Shown here in pieces: positions 7,995-16,336 of a stretch of DNA of 21,797 bases; the stretch's first letter is position 1; the number at the start of each line of letters is the position of its first letter. This DNA comes from Calvatia gigantea (Eukaryota; Basidiomycota; Agaricomycetes; Agaricales; Lycoperdaceae): positions 1 to 21,797 of the forward strand of contig JACAAK010000052.1 in the NCBI GenBank assembly GCA_025093985.1, written 5' to 3'. The translations under genes and the position numbers were made by a program. Under the pieces are notes generated by a model. That model ran no database searches. It had not been told where the DNA came from and saw nothing but the letters and a program-made list of their open reading frames with translations.

Positions 7995-9560
7995 ATGTTA
8001 GATCAAAATACTTCAGCTCAATTAAAAACACTTCTTGAACGCCTTGAAGGTCCGATTGAATTGGTTGCGACTTTGAACGGTTCTGAGAAATCAGACAAAA
8101 TCAAAGAATTGGTTGAAGAAGTTGCAGCACTGTCTCCACTGGTGACTGTACGTTTTGATGGTCAAAACTCACGTGCACCCAGCTTTGGTGTAGCAAAAGC
8201 CGGTGAACAGCCGCGTGTGTTCTTTGCGGGTTTACCAATGGGGCATGAGTTTACCTCTTTGATCTTGGCATTGTTACAAACCTCAGGTTATGCACCTAAA
8301 GTATCTGATGAAGTTTTGGCTTCAATCAAAGCTTTGGGCATCCAGTCTGACTTTGATGTGTTTGTCTCTTTAAGCTGTCACAACTGTCCAGACGTGGTGC
8401 AAGCGTTGAACCTGATTGCTATTTACAATCCGGGCACGACAGCAACCATGATTGATGGTGCATTCTTCCAAGACGAAGTTGAAGAACGCAAAATCATGGC
8501 TGTACCAATGGTGTTCCAAGACAATAACCATATCGGTCAAGGCCGTATGACCTTGGAAGAGATTGTTGCCAAACTGGATACCAATTCCGCTGCCAAAGAA
8601 GCTGAAAAACTCAATGCCAAAGATGCTTTTGATGTTTTAGTGATTGGTGGTGGTCCTGCGGGAAATACCTCAGCCATTTATGCTGCGCGTAAAGGCATTA
8701 AAACCGGGATTGTGGCTGAACGTATGGGTGGTCAAGTCATGGATACCATGGACATTGAAAACTATACCTCGATTCAAAAGATCCAAGGGCCGAAGTTTGC
8801 TGCTGAAATGGAAGCACATGTACGTGAGTACGGTGTGGACATCATGAACTTACAACGTGTTTCTAACATCAAAGGTGCGGATGAGACAGCAAATGGCTTG
8901 GTTGAAGTCACTTTAGAAAATGGTGCGAAGCTTGAATCTAAAACAGTGATTCTTTCAACAGGTGCACGTTGGAGAGAAATGAATGTGCCAGGCGAAGCAG
9001 AATACCGCACTCGTGGTGTTGCTTACTGTCCACACTGTGATGGTCCACTGTTTAAAGGCAAACGTGTAGCAGTAATTGGCGGGGGGAACTCAGGTGTCGA
9101 AGCTGCGATTGATCTTGCTGGGATTGTTGAACATGTAACTTTGGTTGAGTTTGATACCAAACTACGTGCCGACCAAGTGTTGCAAGACAAATTGCATAGC
9201 TTGCCTAACACTACGGTGATCCTGAATGCACTCTCGACTGAAGTTGTGGGTGATGGTTCACAAGTGACGGCATTGAAATATAAAGACCGTGCAACTGATG
9301 TAGAACATACGGTAGAGCTTGCAGGAATCTTTGTGCAAATTGGTTTATTACCAAACACTGATTTCTTAAAAGAGACTGCTGTTGAGCTTTCAAACCGTGG
9401 TGAGATTGTGATTAATGATCGCAATGAAACCAATGTCAAAGGTGTATTTGCCGCAGGTGACTGTACGACTGTGCCTTACAAGCAGATCATCATTGCCACA
9501 GGTGAAGGTGCAAAAGCATCTCTGTCTGCTTTTGATTATATTATTCGTTCTGGCGTGTAA
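7995..9560 (+). CDS. ahpF: Alkyl hydroperoxide reductase subunit F
   Basis: Flavoprotein that passes electrons from NADH through FAD and two disulfides to the peroxiredoxin AhpC. It has 521 residues, identical in length to E. coli AhpF. The N-terminal double thioredoxin fold carries SCHNCPDV (about residue 128). The FAD-binding [17 protein letters not shown] follows, then the thioredoxin-reductase-like [12 protein letters not shown], the NADH-binding [12 protein letters not shown], and [16 protein letters not shown] near the end. The ATG at 7995 has GGAGAG 9 bases upstream. No ahpC is present on either side, so its partner must be encoded elsewhere. Confidence 0.97.
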   Translation: MLDQNTSAQLKTLLERLEGPIELVATLNGSEKSDKIKELVEEVAALSPLVTVRFDGQNSRAPSFGVAKAGEQPRVFFAGLPMGHEFTSLILALLQTSGYAPKVSDEVLASIKALGIQSDFDVFVSLSCHNCPDVVQALNLIAIYNPGTTATMIDGAFFQDEVEERKIMAVPMVFQDNNHIGQGRMTLEEIVAKLDTNSAAKEAEKLNAKDAFDVLVIGGGPAGNTSAIYAARKGIKTGIVAERMGGQVMDTMDIENYTSIQKIQGPKFAAEMEAHVREYGVDIMNLQRVSNIKGADETANGLVEVTLENGAKLESKTVILSTGARWREMNVPGEAEYRTRGVAYCPHCDGPLFKGKRVAVIGGGNSGVEAAIDLAGIVEHVTLVEFDTKLRADQVLQDKLHSLPNTTVILNALSTEVVGDGSQVTALKYKDRATDVEHTVELAGIFVQIGLLPNTDFLKETAVELSNRGEIVINDRNETNVKGVFAAGDCTTVPYKQIIIATGEGAKASLSAFDYIIRSGV

Positions 9561-9582
9561 TCCTCTCAGACGCCTCCCTGCT

Positions 9583-9619
9583 AAAGGCTTATAGGCAACT
9601 CAGCTTATAAGCCTTTTTA
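9583..9619 (+). terminator. Terminator after ahpF
   Basis: AAAGGCTTATA (9583-9593) pairs with TATAAGCCTTT (9606-9616) across a 12-base loop and runs into T residues. It begins 22 bp after the ahpF stop. Confidence 0.9.
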
Positions 9620-9740
9620 TCACGCTGTTTTTTATAAAAAATTACATTTTTTTAACAATAATGCAGTCTGCTTTACATTCAAAGTAGATTATATTTTGCC
9701 CAACCCCTACTTTTGGGTATAAAACGAAAAGGATATGAAA

Positions 9741-10082
9741 ATGAATAAATTATTTATTGCTTTAGGTCTTGCTGCTGCTGTTGTTTTAGTGGGTTGTTCA
9801 AAAGAAAAAGCACCTGAAACAGGCGCAACGACAGGTGAACACCTTGAAAATGCTGCTGAACAAGCAGGTCATGACATTAACCAAGCTGCAAGTGAAGCTG
9901 TATCTGACACTCAAAAAGCTGCAGATGAAGCATCTGCAAAAATTGGTGCTGCCGCTGACGAAGCTGCTGCGAAAACTGAAGCTGCTGCTGAAGATGTTAA
10001 AAATGCCTCTAAAGAAGCAACAGCTCATGTTGCTGGCGCCGTAGAACAAGGTGCTGCTGATGTGAAAGAAAAAGCGCAATAA
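9741..10082 (+). CDS. Small alanine-rich lipoprotein
   Basis: About 113 residues. A lipoprotein signal peptide (MNKLFIALGLAAAVVLVGC, lipobox LVGC, lipidated Cys at residue 19) is followed by a long low-complexity helix rich in Ala, Glu, Lys and Asp (AADEASAKIGAAADEAAAKT and similar), with no aromatic residues. It probably forms an extended amphipathic helix in the periplasm, like Lpp- or LEA-type proteins; no function is established. The ATG at 9741 is favoured over one at 9735 because AAAAGGA then lies at normal spacing. A terminator follows directly. Confidence 0.85.
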   Translation: MNKLFIALGLAAAVVLVGCSKEKAPETGATTGEHLENAAEQAGHDINQAASEAVSDTQKAADEASAKIGAAADEAAAKTEAAAEDVKNASKEATAHVAGAVEQGAADVKEKAQ

Positions 10083-10095
10083 TATTTCTAAACTC

Positions 10096-10124
10096 AAAAA
10101 AGCCTCCCACTCGGAGGCTTTTTT
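10096..10124 (+). terminator. Terminator after the lipoprotein gene
   Basis: A perfect 12-bp stem, AAAAAAGCCTCC (10096-10107) with GGAGGCTTTTTT (10113-10124), and a five-base loop. Confidence 0.95.
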
Positions 10125-10201
10125 ATGGGCTGTGCTATAGTAGATGAAACGTGCATTATTAAATAAATCATAACTTTAAAATTTGAGGATGATCTATCGT
10201 C

Positions 10202-10900
10202 ATGTCCTATTCTCACCATGTTGAACCTCATTTAATTCATCGTACTGGTTGGCTACGTGCAGCGGTTTTGGGTGCCAATGACGGCATCATTTCAGTGACC
10301 AGTTTGATTATGGGGATGGCGGCCAGTGGCGCAACCAGCCATACCTTACTCATCACATGTATTGCAGGGCTCATTTCAGGTGCAAGCTCTATGGCTGCGG
10401 GCGAGTATATTTCGGTGAAGTCTCAATCGGATATTGAAGAAGCCGACTTAAAACATGAAGCTAGGGAATTAGATAAAAACCCGCACTTAGAACTTAAAGA
10501 ACTGACTCAAATTTATATACAACGTGGACTAGAACCCGAGCTAGCACATGAAGTCGCGGTGCAACTCAGCGCACATGATGCACTGTCTGCACATGCACGT
10601 GATGAAATAGGCATCCATGAAAATACCAGTGCTAAACCACTTGAAGCCGCGGGCTCTTCTGCCCTCGCCTTTTCACTGGGCGCTCTGTTTCCTATGCTGG
10701 CCATTCTATTAAGCCCTCAAGGTTATCTGACTCAGTCAGTTGCTCTTACAGGGGTACTATCGTTATTTGGCTTAGGGGCTTTATCGAGCTACTTTTCTGG
10801 GACATCTATGTGGACAGGCGCATTTCGTGTGACGCTATGGGGGATTTTCGCGATGCTGTTTGCCAGTTGGATTGGCTCCCTATTTAATGTGCATGTTTAA
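10202..10900 (+). CDS. VIT1/CCC1-family iron/manganese transporter
   Basis: Inner-membrane protein of 232 residues. The first half has the family signature WLRAAVLGANDGIISVTSL and GLISGASSMAAGEYISVKSQ with two membrane helices. A charged cytosolic segment (EEADLKHEARELDKNP to about residue 140) follows, corresponding to the metal-binding helices of VIT proteins. Three further helices close the protein (LAFSLGALFPMLAILL, ALTGVLSLFGLGALSS, VTLWGIFAMLFASWIGSLF). Relatives move Fe2+ or Mn2+ out of the cytosol. No ferritin-like N-terminal domain (as in MbfA) is present. GAGGA lies 12 bases before the ATG, a long spacing. Its place near siderophore receptors fits iron homeostasis, but no Fur site is evident. 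Confidence 0.9.
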   Translation: MSYSHHVEPHLIHRTGWLRAAVLGANDGIISVTSLIMGMAASGATSHTLLITCIAGLISGASSMAAGEYISVKSQSDIEEADLKHEARELDKNPHLELKELTQIYIQRGLEPELAHEVAVQLSAHDALSAHARDEIGIHENTSAKPLEAAGSSALAFSLGALFPMLAILLSPQGYLTQSVALTGVLSLFGLGALSSYFSGTSMWTGAFRVTLWGIFAMLFASWIGSLFNVHV

Positions 10901-11187
10901 CGTCAACAACAGGATAAACGTTAACAATCTACCTATTAAAGATGCAGAAAGCCCATGGATTGAATGGGCTTTTTACTATTTACAGCATCATTTATCATCA
11001 ACTTTAAGCTTGCACATTTTTCTCTGAGCCACTACTCAAATGCACTATTACTGATGGTTATGCTTCAAGTCTACAGGTGCAACCGCTTATTTTTTAATTA
11101 ATATGAATTGTTTAACGCCTGTTCTTCTTCATCATAGCGGCCCAAAATGTCATAGAAATGATGAACCAACTCCCTGCTTACATCTCG
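10901..11187. other. Intergenic gap after the VIT gene
   Basis: This holds one good terminator (10948-10975). The rest (about 10980-11187) contains short open stretches but no reading frame with a plausible start and ribosome site. It is downstream of both flanking genes. Confidence 0.6.
10948..10975 (+). terminator. Terminator after the VIT gene
   Basis: AAAGCCCAT (10948-10956) pairs with ATGGGCTTT (10964-10972) across a seven-base loop, ending in a run of T. Confidence 0.9.
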
Positions 11188-11964
11188 CTAGATTGTTTTT
11201 TCATTCATATAACGCCAATAGCGTTTAGGAACATATTGCACATGTAGTTTGATATTTGTTCTTGCCTCGATGTTGATACTTTTAAAATAATCTTTCCATA
11301 ACTGATCATACAGCAGCTCATCATCATCTAATTCAACACTAAAGGACTGACTGTGTCCGACTTTGTGTGCATGATCAATTTGATCCACATCCATCTTCAC
11401 CTGATGGACCGCTGTCAAATCATAATAAATTCCAAAATTTCTTCTTTCATCATAAATCAACCATCTTTGATCTTGATATCGGTTTCTAAAATGCCGTTCT
11501 ATCAGTGGTAAAACATTAAAATCCGGCTGTACCAAACTTAGAAACAATCCGTCCTGACATTTTTTAAAGCGGACAAAAGCTTCCATACGATGCTTTTCCC
11601 TGCCCACTTGTTTGGCCCACTGCGAAACAGCCAATACATCCGTATGCGCATAGTTACGATCTACCGCATGTGTATTTTTAAATACATAGATACAGAAATT
11701 AAAAAGATGTTGATGTGCCTGTTCCCGCTCAGACAGAAAGCAATAATAAAAAAATCGTAGACTTTCAGCCGTAATTTTTTGCTTTAAGCCTCGCCAAACT
11801 CGCTCAGCGTGTTCATCATTTGAAGCAACCTCAATACACTCATCAAACAAGCTGGCTTGGGAATTGTTAGATGCAAGCTTGACGTCAAAATCTTTAAACT
11901 GAAAGCTCCTATAAACACAACTCAGTAGTCCACTCATGCTTTGATCAAATCGATATATCGACAT
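11188..11964 (-). CDS. TIGR03915/DUF4130-type putative DNA-metabolism protein
   Basis: A 258-residue soluble protein. It begins MSIYRFDQSMSGLLSCVYRSF and contains HTDVLAVSQWAKQVGREKHRMEAFVRFKK, the family core (split here only for reference), followed by HFRNRYQDQRWLIYDERR and LWKDYFKSINIEAR, then KRYWRYM. These fit the DUF4130/TIGR03915 family, which almost always sits beside a TIGR03916 radical SAM protein and in some bacteria is fused to a uracil-DNA-glycosylase-like domain. No such domain is present. The ATG at 11964 is one base after the stop of the radical SAM gene. A DNA repair or modification role is inferred from family context; the reaction is unknown. Confidence 0.86.
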   Translation of the reverse strand: MSIYRFDQSMSGLLSCVYRSFQFKDFDVKLASNNSQASLFDECIEVASNDEHAERVWRGLKQKITAESLRFFYYCFLSEREQAHQHLFNFCIYVFKNTHAVDRNYAHTDVLAVSQWAKQVGREKHRMEAFVRFKKCQDGLFLSLVQPDFNVLPLIERHFRNRYQDQRWLIYDERRNFGIYYDLTAVHQVKMDVDQIDHAHKVGHSQSFSVELDDDELLYDQLWKDYFKSINIEARTNIKLHVQYVPKRYWRYMNEKTI

Positions 11965-11965
11965 A

Positions 11966-12852
11966 CTAAAAACCAAAGCCCAGTTGAGGTGAAAGCTGTT
12001 TTTGATATTTAGGCCGATTTTCTCTTAATAATGGCGGTGCAGAACCCACGACAGGAAGCATTTTTTCCTGTTCATTGATTGGGATATAGCCTGAAAAATA
12101 CACCCGTTTGAGCTGATACACTTTGTAATGATGATCTGCCATTAAAATAATATCTTTGTCTGTTTCTTGATGTGCGCCCACCACCATCTGAGTGGTTTGT
12201 CCCGCGGGTACAAACTTCGGCACATGCCGAATTACACGCCGTTCATCCGTCAACTGAATTAAGCGGTCGCGGACAATGCCCAAGTCCTTTTGTACTTCTG
12301 CATGTGATTTCTCAGGTGCAAACTGTTTTAAACCAACTTCCGTTGGCATTTCCAAGTTAATACTCATGCGGTCTACATATAAGCCCGCCTCGGTAATAAT
12401 CTCTTGGGAAGCACCAGGTATCGTTTTTAGATGAATATAACCATTAAATTTTTCTTCAAGGCGTAATTTTTTCACCACTTGTAGCATTCGCTCCATAGTG
12501 AAATCAGCTGATTTAAAAATACCTGAACTGAGAAATAAACCTTCAATATAATTGCGGCGGTAAAAGTTGATGGTTAAATCCACCACTTCTTGTACGGTAA
12601 ACGCGGCTCGTTTGACATCATTAGAGCGTCTAGAAACACAGTACGAACAATCAAAAATACAGACATTTGAAAATAGAATTTTAAGCAATGAAACACAGCG
12701 ACCATCTTCTGTATAACTATGGCAAATACCGTTTCCTGTGTTCCCAAACCTTTGCCTTTGTTTTTACGATTGCTACCACTGGACGAACAGGACACGTCAT
12801 ATTTAGCTGCATCAGCTAAAATCTGTAGCTTTTCACGGATACGATCGGTCAT
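11966..12852 (-). pseudogene. TIGR03916-type radical SAM protein, frameshifted and short at the C-terminus
   Basis: Putative DNA modification or repair radical SAM enzyme. It starts MTDRIREKLQILADAAKYDV and has the CSSSGSNRK block. After the frame break come ICHSYTEDGRC and the iron-sulfur motif CIFDCSYC (CxxxCxxC), then VSRRSND, FLSSGIFKSADFTMERM, HLKTIPGAS, DRMSINLEMP and PVVGSAPPLLRENR. The break is at CCC, 12743-12745 (GGG on the coding strand): one extra G joins KGKGLG to NTGNGICHSY. The readable protein is about 295 residues; family members I know run to roughly 400 and end in a helix-hairpin-helix-like region, missing here. It is tightly followed by the DUF4130-type gene. Confidence 0.87.
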
Positions 12853-13058
12853 GACGATCCTCGGTAAAATCTAAAATAAAAGTATAAAAAATTTCAGACT
12901 AAAAGCATTGCCAATACACCTACCCAACGACATGGCTTGTCGCTAAAAAACGAAAAATAAACGTGATTGCTTTAGATATTTTTCGAGAAAATACTGAATA
13001 TTATTTGCCAATTTTGCAGTGCTTGGGCAAAGTGTCTATATGTAAAAGGAGCAAGTAC

Positions 13059-14111
13059 ATGTCTTTATTATTAGAACGTCTTGAAATTAAACATCCTATC
13101 TTCCTTGCACCGATGGCTGGTGTTTCTACACCAGAGCTTGCGGCGGAGGTTTCAAATCAAGGCGGGCTAGGCTCACTTGGATTAGGTGCAAACACCGCAG
13201 AAACCGCACGTAGCCAAATTTTAAAAACCCAAGCACTGACCGAACAACCTTTTCAAGTTAATTTTTTCTGTCATCAAAGTGTCGAACTTGATCCAGCTAT
13301 CGCACAAACATGGATTGATTTTGTAAGACCTAATTTTGAACAATACGATGCAGAACCACCCACGCAACTGCACTGTATTTATCCTAGCTTTTTGGACAAT
13401 GATGACTTTTTAAATGTCGTACTTGAAACTCGCCCTAAAGCCGTCAGTTTTCACTTCGGTATTCCGCATCCGCACCAAATACAGGCGCTAAAAGACGCTG
13501 GCATTTTAACCATGGTTTCTGCAACCAACTTAGCGGAAGCACGGGCTATTGAAGCAGCAGGGATTGATTTTATTATTGCTCAAGGCATAGAAGCAGGTGG
13601 ACACCGCGGGATTTTTAATGAACATTTTGATAGCGCAATACGTACGGTCGACCTCGTACAATTACTGACGCAGCACTGTCGGTGCCCGATTATTGCTGCG
13701 GGTGGCATTATGAATGGTACACAGGCTCAGCAGATGTTAAGGCTCGGCGCGAGTGCGGTACAGTTGGGAACAGCTTTCGTACAATGCAAAACATCAAATG
13801 CCAATGATGCCTACCGTCATGCACTTTTCCATGAGCACATCACACAAATAAGTGCCAGTATTTCAGGTCGCCCTGCTCGCGGTTTACTCGGTCACTGGCA
13901 TACCCAGATTGATCTACCGAACCGCCCTGCTGTTGCTGCATATCCGTACTGTTATGATCTAGGGAAACAATTACATGCCGCAGCGACCAAACAAGGCGAT
14001 CAAGGCTTTGGTGCATTTTGGGCAGGCACGAATGTTTCTCAAATTCGTGCCATGGAAGCACCTGACTTAATTAACCAATTGTTGGTTGAAATGCAACAAG
14101 TCAGTTATTAA
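13059..14111 (+). CDS. Nitronate monooxygenase / NAD(P)H-dependent flavin oxidoreductase
   Basis: FMN-dependent TIM-barrel enzyme of 350 residues that oxidises alkyl nitronates such as propionate-3-nitronate, protecting the cell from these toxic compounds. Motifs in order: PIFLAPMAGVSTPELAAEVS, NQGGLGSLGLGA, VNFFCHQ, VSFHFGIP, VSATNLAEARAIEAAGID, AQGIEAGGHRG (catalytic His region), PIIAAGGIMNG and AVQLGTAFV (phosphate binding). The ATG at 13059 follows AAGGAG at 9 bases; a longer open frame from 12963 lacks a ribosome site. It points toward dusB, with a shared terminator. Confidence 0.92.
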   Translation: MSLLLERLEIKHPIFLAPMAGVSTPELAAEVSNQGGLGSLGLGANTAETARSQILKTQALTEQPFQVNFFCHQSVELDPAIAQTWIDFVRPNFEQYDAEPPTQLHCIYPSFLDNDDFLNVVLETRPKAVSFHFGIPHPHQIQALKDAGILTMVSATNLAEARAIEAAGIDFIIAQGIEAGGHRGIFNEHFDSAIRTVDLVQLLTQHCRCPIIAAGGIMNGTQAQQMLRLGASAVQLGTAFVQCKTSNANDAYRHALFHEHITQISASISGRPARGLLGHWHTQIDLPNRPAVAAYPYCYDLGKQLHAAATKQGDQGFGAFWAGTNVSQIRAMEAPDLINQLLVEMQQVSY

Positions 14112-14126
14112 GTCTCATTATTCACT

Positions 14127-14150
14127 TAAAGCTCCATACATGGAGCTTTA
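14127..14150. terminator. Bidirectional terminator between convergent genes
   Basis: A perfect 11-bp inverted repeat, TAAAGCTCCAT / ATGGAGCTTTA, with a two-base centre. It lies between the nitronate monooxygenase stop and the dusB stop. Confidence 0.88.
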
Positions 14151-14151
14151 T

Positions 14152-15177
14152 TTATTTAGTTTCCAATAAATTGACCTGTTCAACTTGTACGTCATTCATG
14201 GTTTCACCATGAATGAGTAATTGGTCAAAGTAGTCTGCGACCACTTTAAATTGTTCAGTAGTACTTTCCACTTTGTACATGTTCTGACGAAACTCATTAC
14301 TTGAACGTAAACCTTTGGTGTACCAAGCAATATGTTTACGTGCAATTCGGCAGCCCGAATATTCCCCATAAAATGCATACAGTTCAGCAAGATGTCCAAG
14401 TAGAACTTCTTTTACTTCTTGAATGCTAGGTGCTGCCAAATGTTCACCCGTCTCCAGATAATGCGCGATTTCACGAAAAATCCATGGACGCCCTTGCGCA
14501 GCGCGACCAATCATAATTGCATCTGCACCGGTATAATCGAGTACATATTTGGCTTTATCTGGACTATCAATATCCCCATTGGCAACCACTGGTATATGAA
14601 TGAGCTGTTTTACTTCTTTAATCAAATCATAACGAGCCGTATTCAAATACATGTCTTCACGGGTGCGCCCATGCAACGCCAACGCGGCAATACCCGCCTC
14701 TTCCGCACGTTTCGCTACACGTAAGATATTTTCATGACCATTTAAGAAGCCCAAACGTGTTTTAAGTGTGACAGGTACACCAACTGCAGCTACAACTTGA
14801 TCCAATATTCGAGCCACCAAGTCTTCATCTTTTAAAAGTGCGGAACCCGCCAGCTTATTACAGACTTTCTTGGCAGGACACCCCATATTAATGTCCACAA
14901 TTTGAGCACCATTTGAGACCTGATATCGTGCAGCTTCCGCTAACTCTTTGGGATCTGATCCTGCAATTTGTGCTGAAATAGGCGCCAATTCACCATCAAA
15001 ATTAGCACGATATAAGCTTTTTTTACTCATCCGTAACGTTTGGTCTGATGTCATCATTTCACTGACAGCATGCCCTGCACCAAAGTATTTGCACAGAGAC
15101 CTAAATGGACGGTCAGTTACGCCTGCCATCGGAGCAACAATCAAATTATTTGACAGTTGATACGGACCAATATACAT
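14152..15177 (-). CDS. dusB: tRNA-dihydrouridine synthase B
   Basis: FMN enzyme that reduces uridine to dihydrouridine in tRNA (position 17 in E. coli DusB). It has 341 residues. Motifs: VAPMAGVTDRPFR at the N-terminus, AQIAGSDP, DINMGCPAKKVCNKLAGSAL with the catalytic Cys in CPAKKVC, TLKTRLGF, LHGRTREDMY, VVANGDI, IMIGRAAQGRPW, and the C-terminal RKHIAWYTKGL typical of the B subfamily. The ATG at 15177 has only a weak ribosome site. In enterobacteria dusB is followed by fis; here it is not, and it ends against a convergent gene. Confidence 0.95.
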   Translation of the reverse strand: MYIGPYQLSNNLIVAPMAGVTDRPFRSLCKYFGAGHAVSEMMTSDQTLRMSKKSLYRANFDGELAPISAQIAGSDPKELAEAARYQVSNGAQIVDINMGCPAKKVCNKLAGSALLKDEDLVARILDQVVAAVGVPVTLKTRLGFLNGHENILRVAKRAEEAGIAALALHGRTREDMYLNTARYDLIKEVKQLIHIPVVANGDIDSPDKAKYVLDYTGADAIMIGRAAQGRPWIFREIAHYLETGEHLAAPSIQEVKEVLLGHLAELYAFYGEYSGCRIARKHIAWYTKGLRSSNEFRQNMYKVESTTEQFKVVADYFDQLLIHGETMNDVQVEQVNLLETK

Positions 15178-15325
15178 ATGAATTCATCACTTTTTCGACC
15201 GGCATAGTATACTGCATCTACACTTTCGGCTCATCTTTTATCATGTGTTATGTGACTATGAAATACTCATAATAAAAAAGCCAGACGAATCTAAAAGGCA
15301 GCCATCAGATAGCCTCTAAATCACA

Positions 15326-15832
15326 TCATTTTTTAAAAAGCATACTTTTTAAGACGTTATCTTTGAAAATGAAGTGGTGAATCAATGCCGCACAGGCATG
15401 TAAACCCACGAGTGCAATAAAGAGATTCCCTAAAAATTGATGCGCATCTGCAATATAGTCACTCCCCCAAACAGTGCTTAAAAGCGGTAAATTTAACGCT
15501 AAAACTTGGAAATTATCAGTAAAACTGGATAAAGTCATCCAACCCGCAATTGGAACAATACATAGGCTTAAGTAAAGGAAAAATCTGACCGTTTTAAATA
15601 ACATTATCTGGTAAGAATTAATTATTTCAGTTTTAGGAATACTTTTTCTATACAGAAAAACAAAACTCAATCTCAAGAAAAATAAAATAAATATTAAAAT
15701 CCCACCTGCAACATGAATCTGGCCTTTCCAGTCTGTTATTGTGGGATCACCTGCAGTCAGATACACCATTGCAACTAAAGCAAAGGTAATCCAATGCATG
15801 ATTATTATAGGTTTTGGATAGTTATTCTTCAA
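15326..15832 (-). CDS. Cytochrome b561
   Basis: Inner-membrane di-heme cytochrome of 168 residues with four hydrophobic helices. Candidate heme-ligand histidines are in IIMHWITF (helix 1), GQIHVAGG (helix 2), and DAHQFLGN with GLHACAALIHH (helix 4). The family moves electrons between quinol and acceptors such as superoxide. The start is taken as TTG at 15832 (AGGAAAA just upstream), because the next ATG at 15799 would remove the residues before the first helix. It is 150 bp upstream of dusB on the same strand. Confidence 0.88.
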   Translation of the reverse strand: MKNNYPKPIIIMHWITFALVAMVYLTAGDPTITDWKGQIHVAGGILIFILFFLRLSFVFLYRKSIPKTEIINSYQIMLFKTVRFFLYLSLCIVPIAGWMTLSSFTDNFQVLALNLPLLSTVWGSDYIADAHQFLGNLFIALVGLHACAALIHHFIFKDNVLKSMLFKK

Positions 15833-16336
15833 CGCTTTTCCTAAGTTTTAAATATTTTTATAAAACGGAGCTGTTAAAAAAAGCTTAAACGAAAAATGTA
15901 AAGAAAAATAGAATGCTAAGCTTTTCATTCAGGCTAGGCTTTACTTAAACCTTAAAAATCAATTACCTGCCTATCCAGCATTTCCAACATCTTGTAGATT
16001 AAAGTACTTTTAAGTACAACATCCTTCATCGCTTCAAGTATTCCTTACATCCTTTGTAAAACTTCTGGTTGAACATTTGTGCTACATCAACTTTTCTGAT
16101 CACAATATTCTGCTATCTTTAATTTATTATTATATCCGTAGCAATAGCCCTAATATCTTTTAGAGCGTTCATAAATTCATAGATAATTGCATCTTCCAGT
16201 ACATGACAAAGGCAACCATACAAATAATTTTATAGACTATTGATTATATTGTATAAATTATAAATCAGCATTATTCATTAATTTAAAGTCTAATTTATGA
16301 TATTAATAAGAATAGGTAGAACAATAAAGAAACATA
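15833..16336. other. AT-rich 500-bp gap with a possible coding relic
   Basis: Divergent spacer between cytochrome b561 and the GGDEF gene. No RNA gene or intact coding frame is seen. On the minus strand one frame from about 16213 to 16026 reads CHVLEDAIIYEFMNALKDIR, then two stops (TAA, TAG), then VDVAQMFNQKFYKGCKEYLK and a stop. This looks protein-like and could be the remnant of a dead gene, but it matches no family I recognise. Confidence 0.4.

Noticed and set aside
9023..9439. Long minus-strand open frame opposite ahpF
   Set aside because: It is a shadow of a clearly coding, highly conserved gene, and it has a Ser-rich composition typical of antisense frames.
9798..10097. Minus-strand Phe/Cys/Ser-rich frame opposite the lipoprotein gene
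   Set aside because: It is the antisense of Ala/Glu/Lys codons, crosses the terminator and has no start signal.
12963..13058. N-terminal extension of the nitronate monooxygenase
   Set aside because: A strong AAGGAG precedes the ATG at 13059, and family proteins begin there; the upstream residues match nothing.
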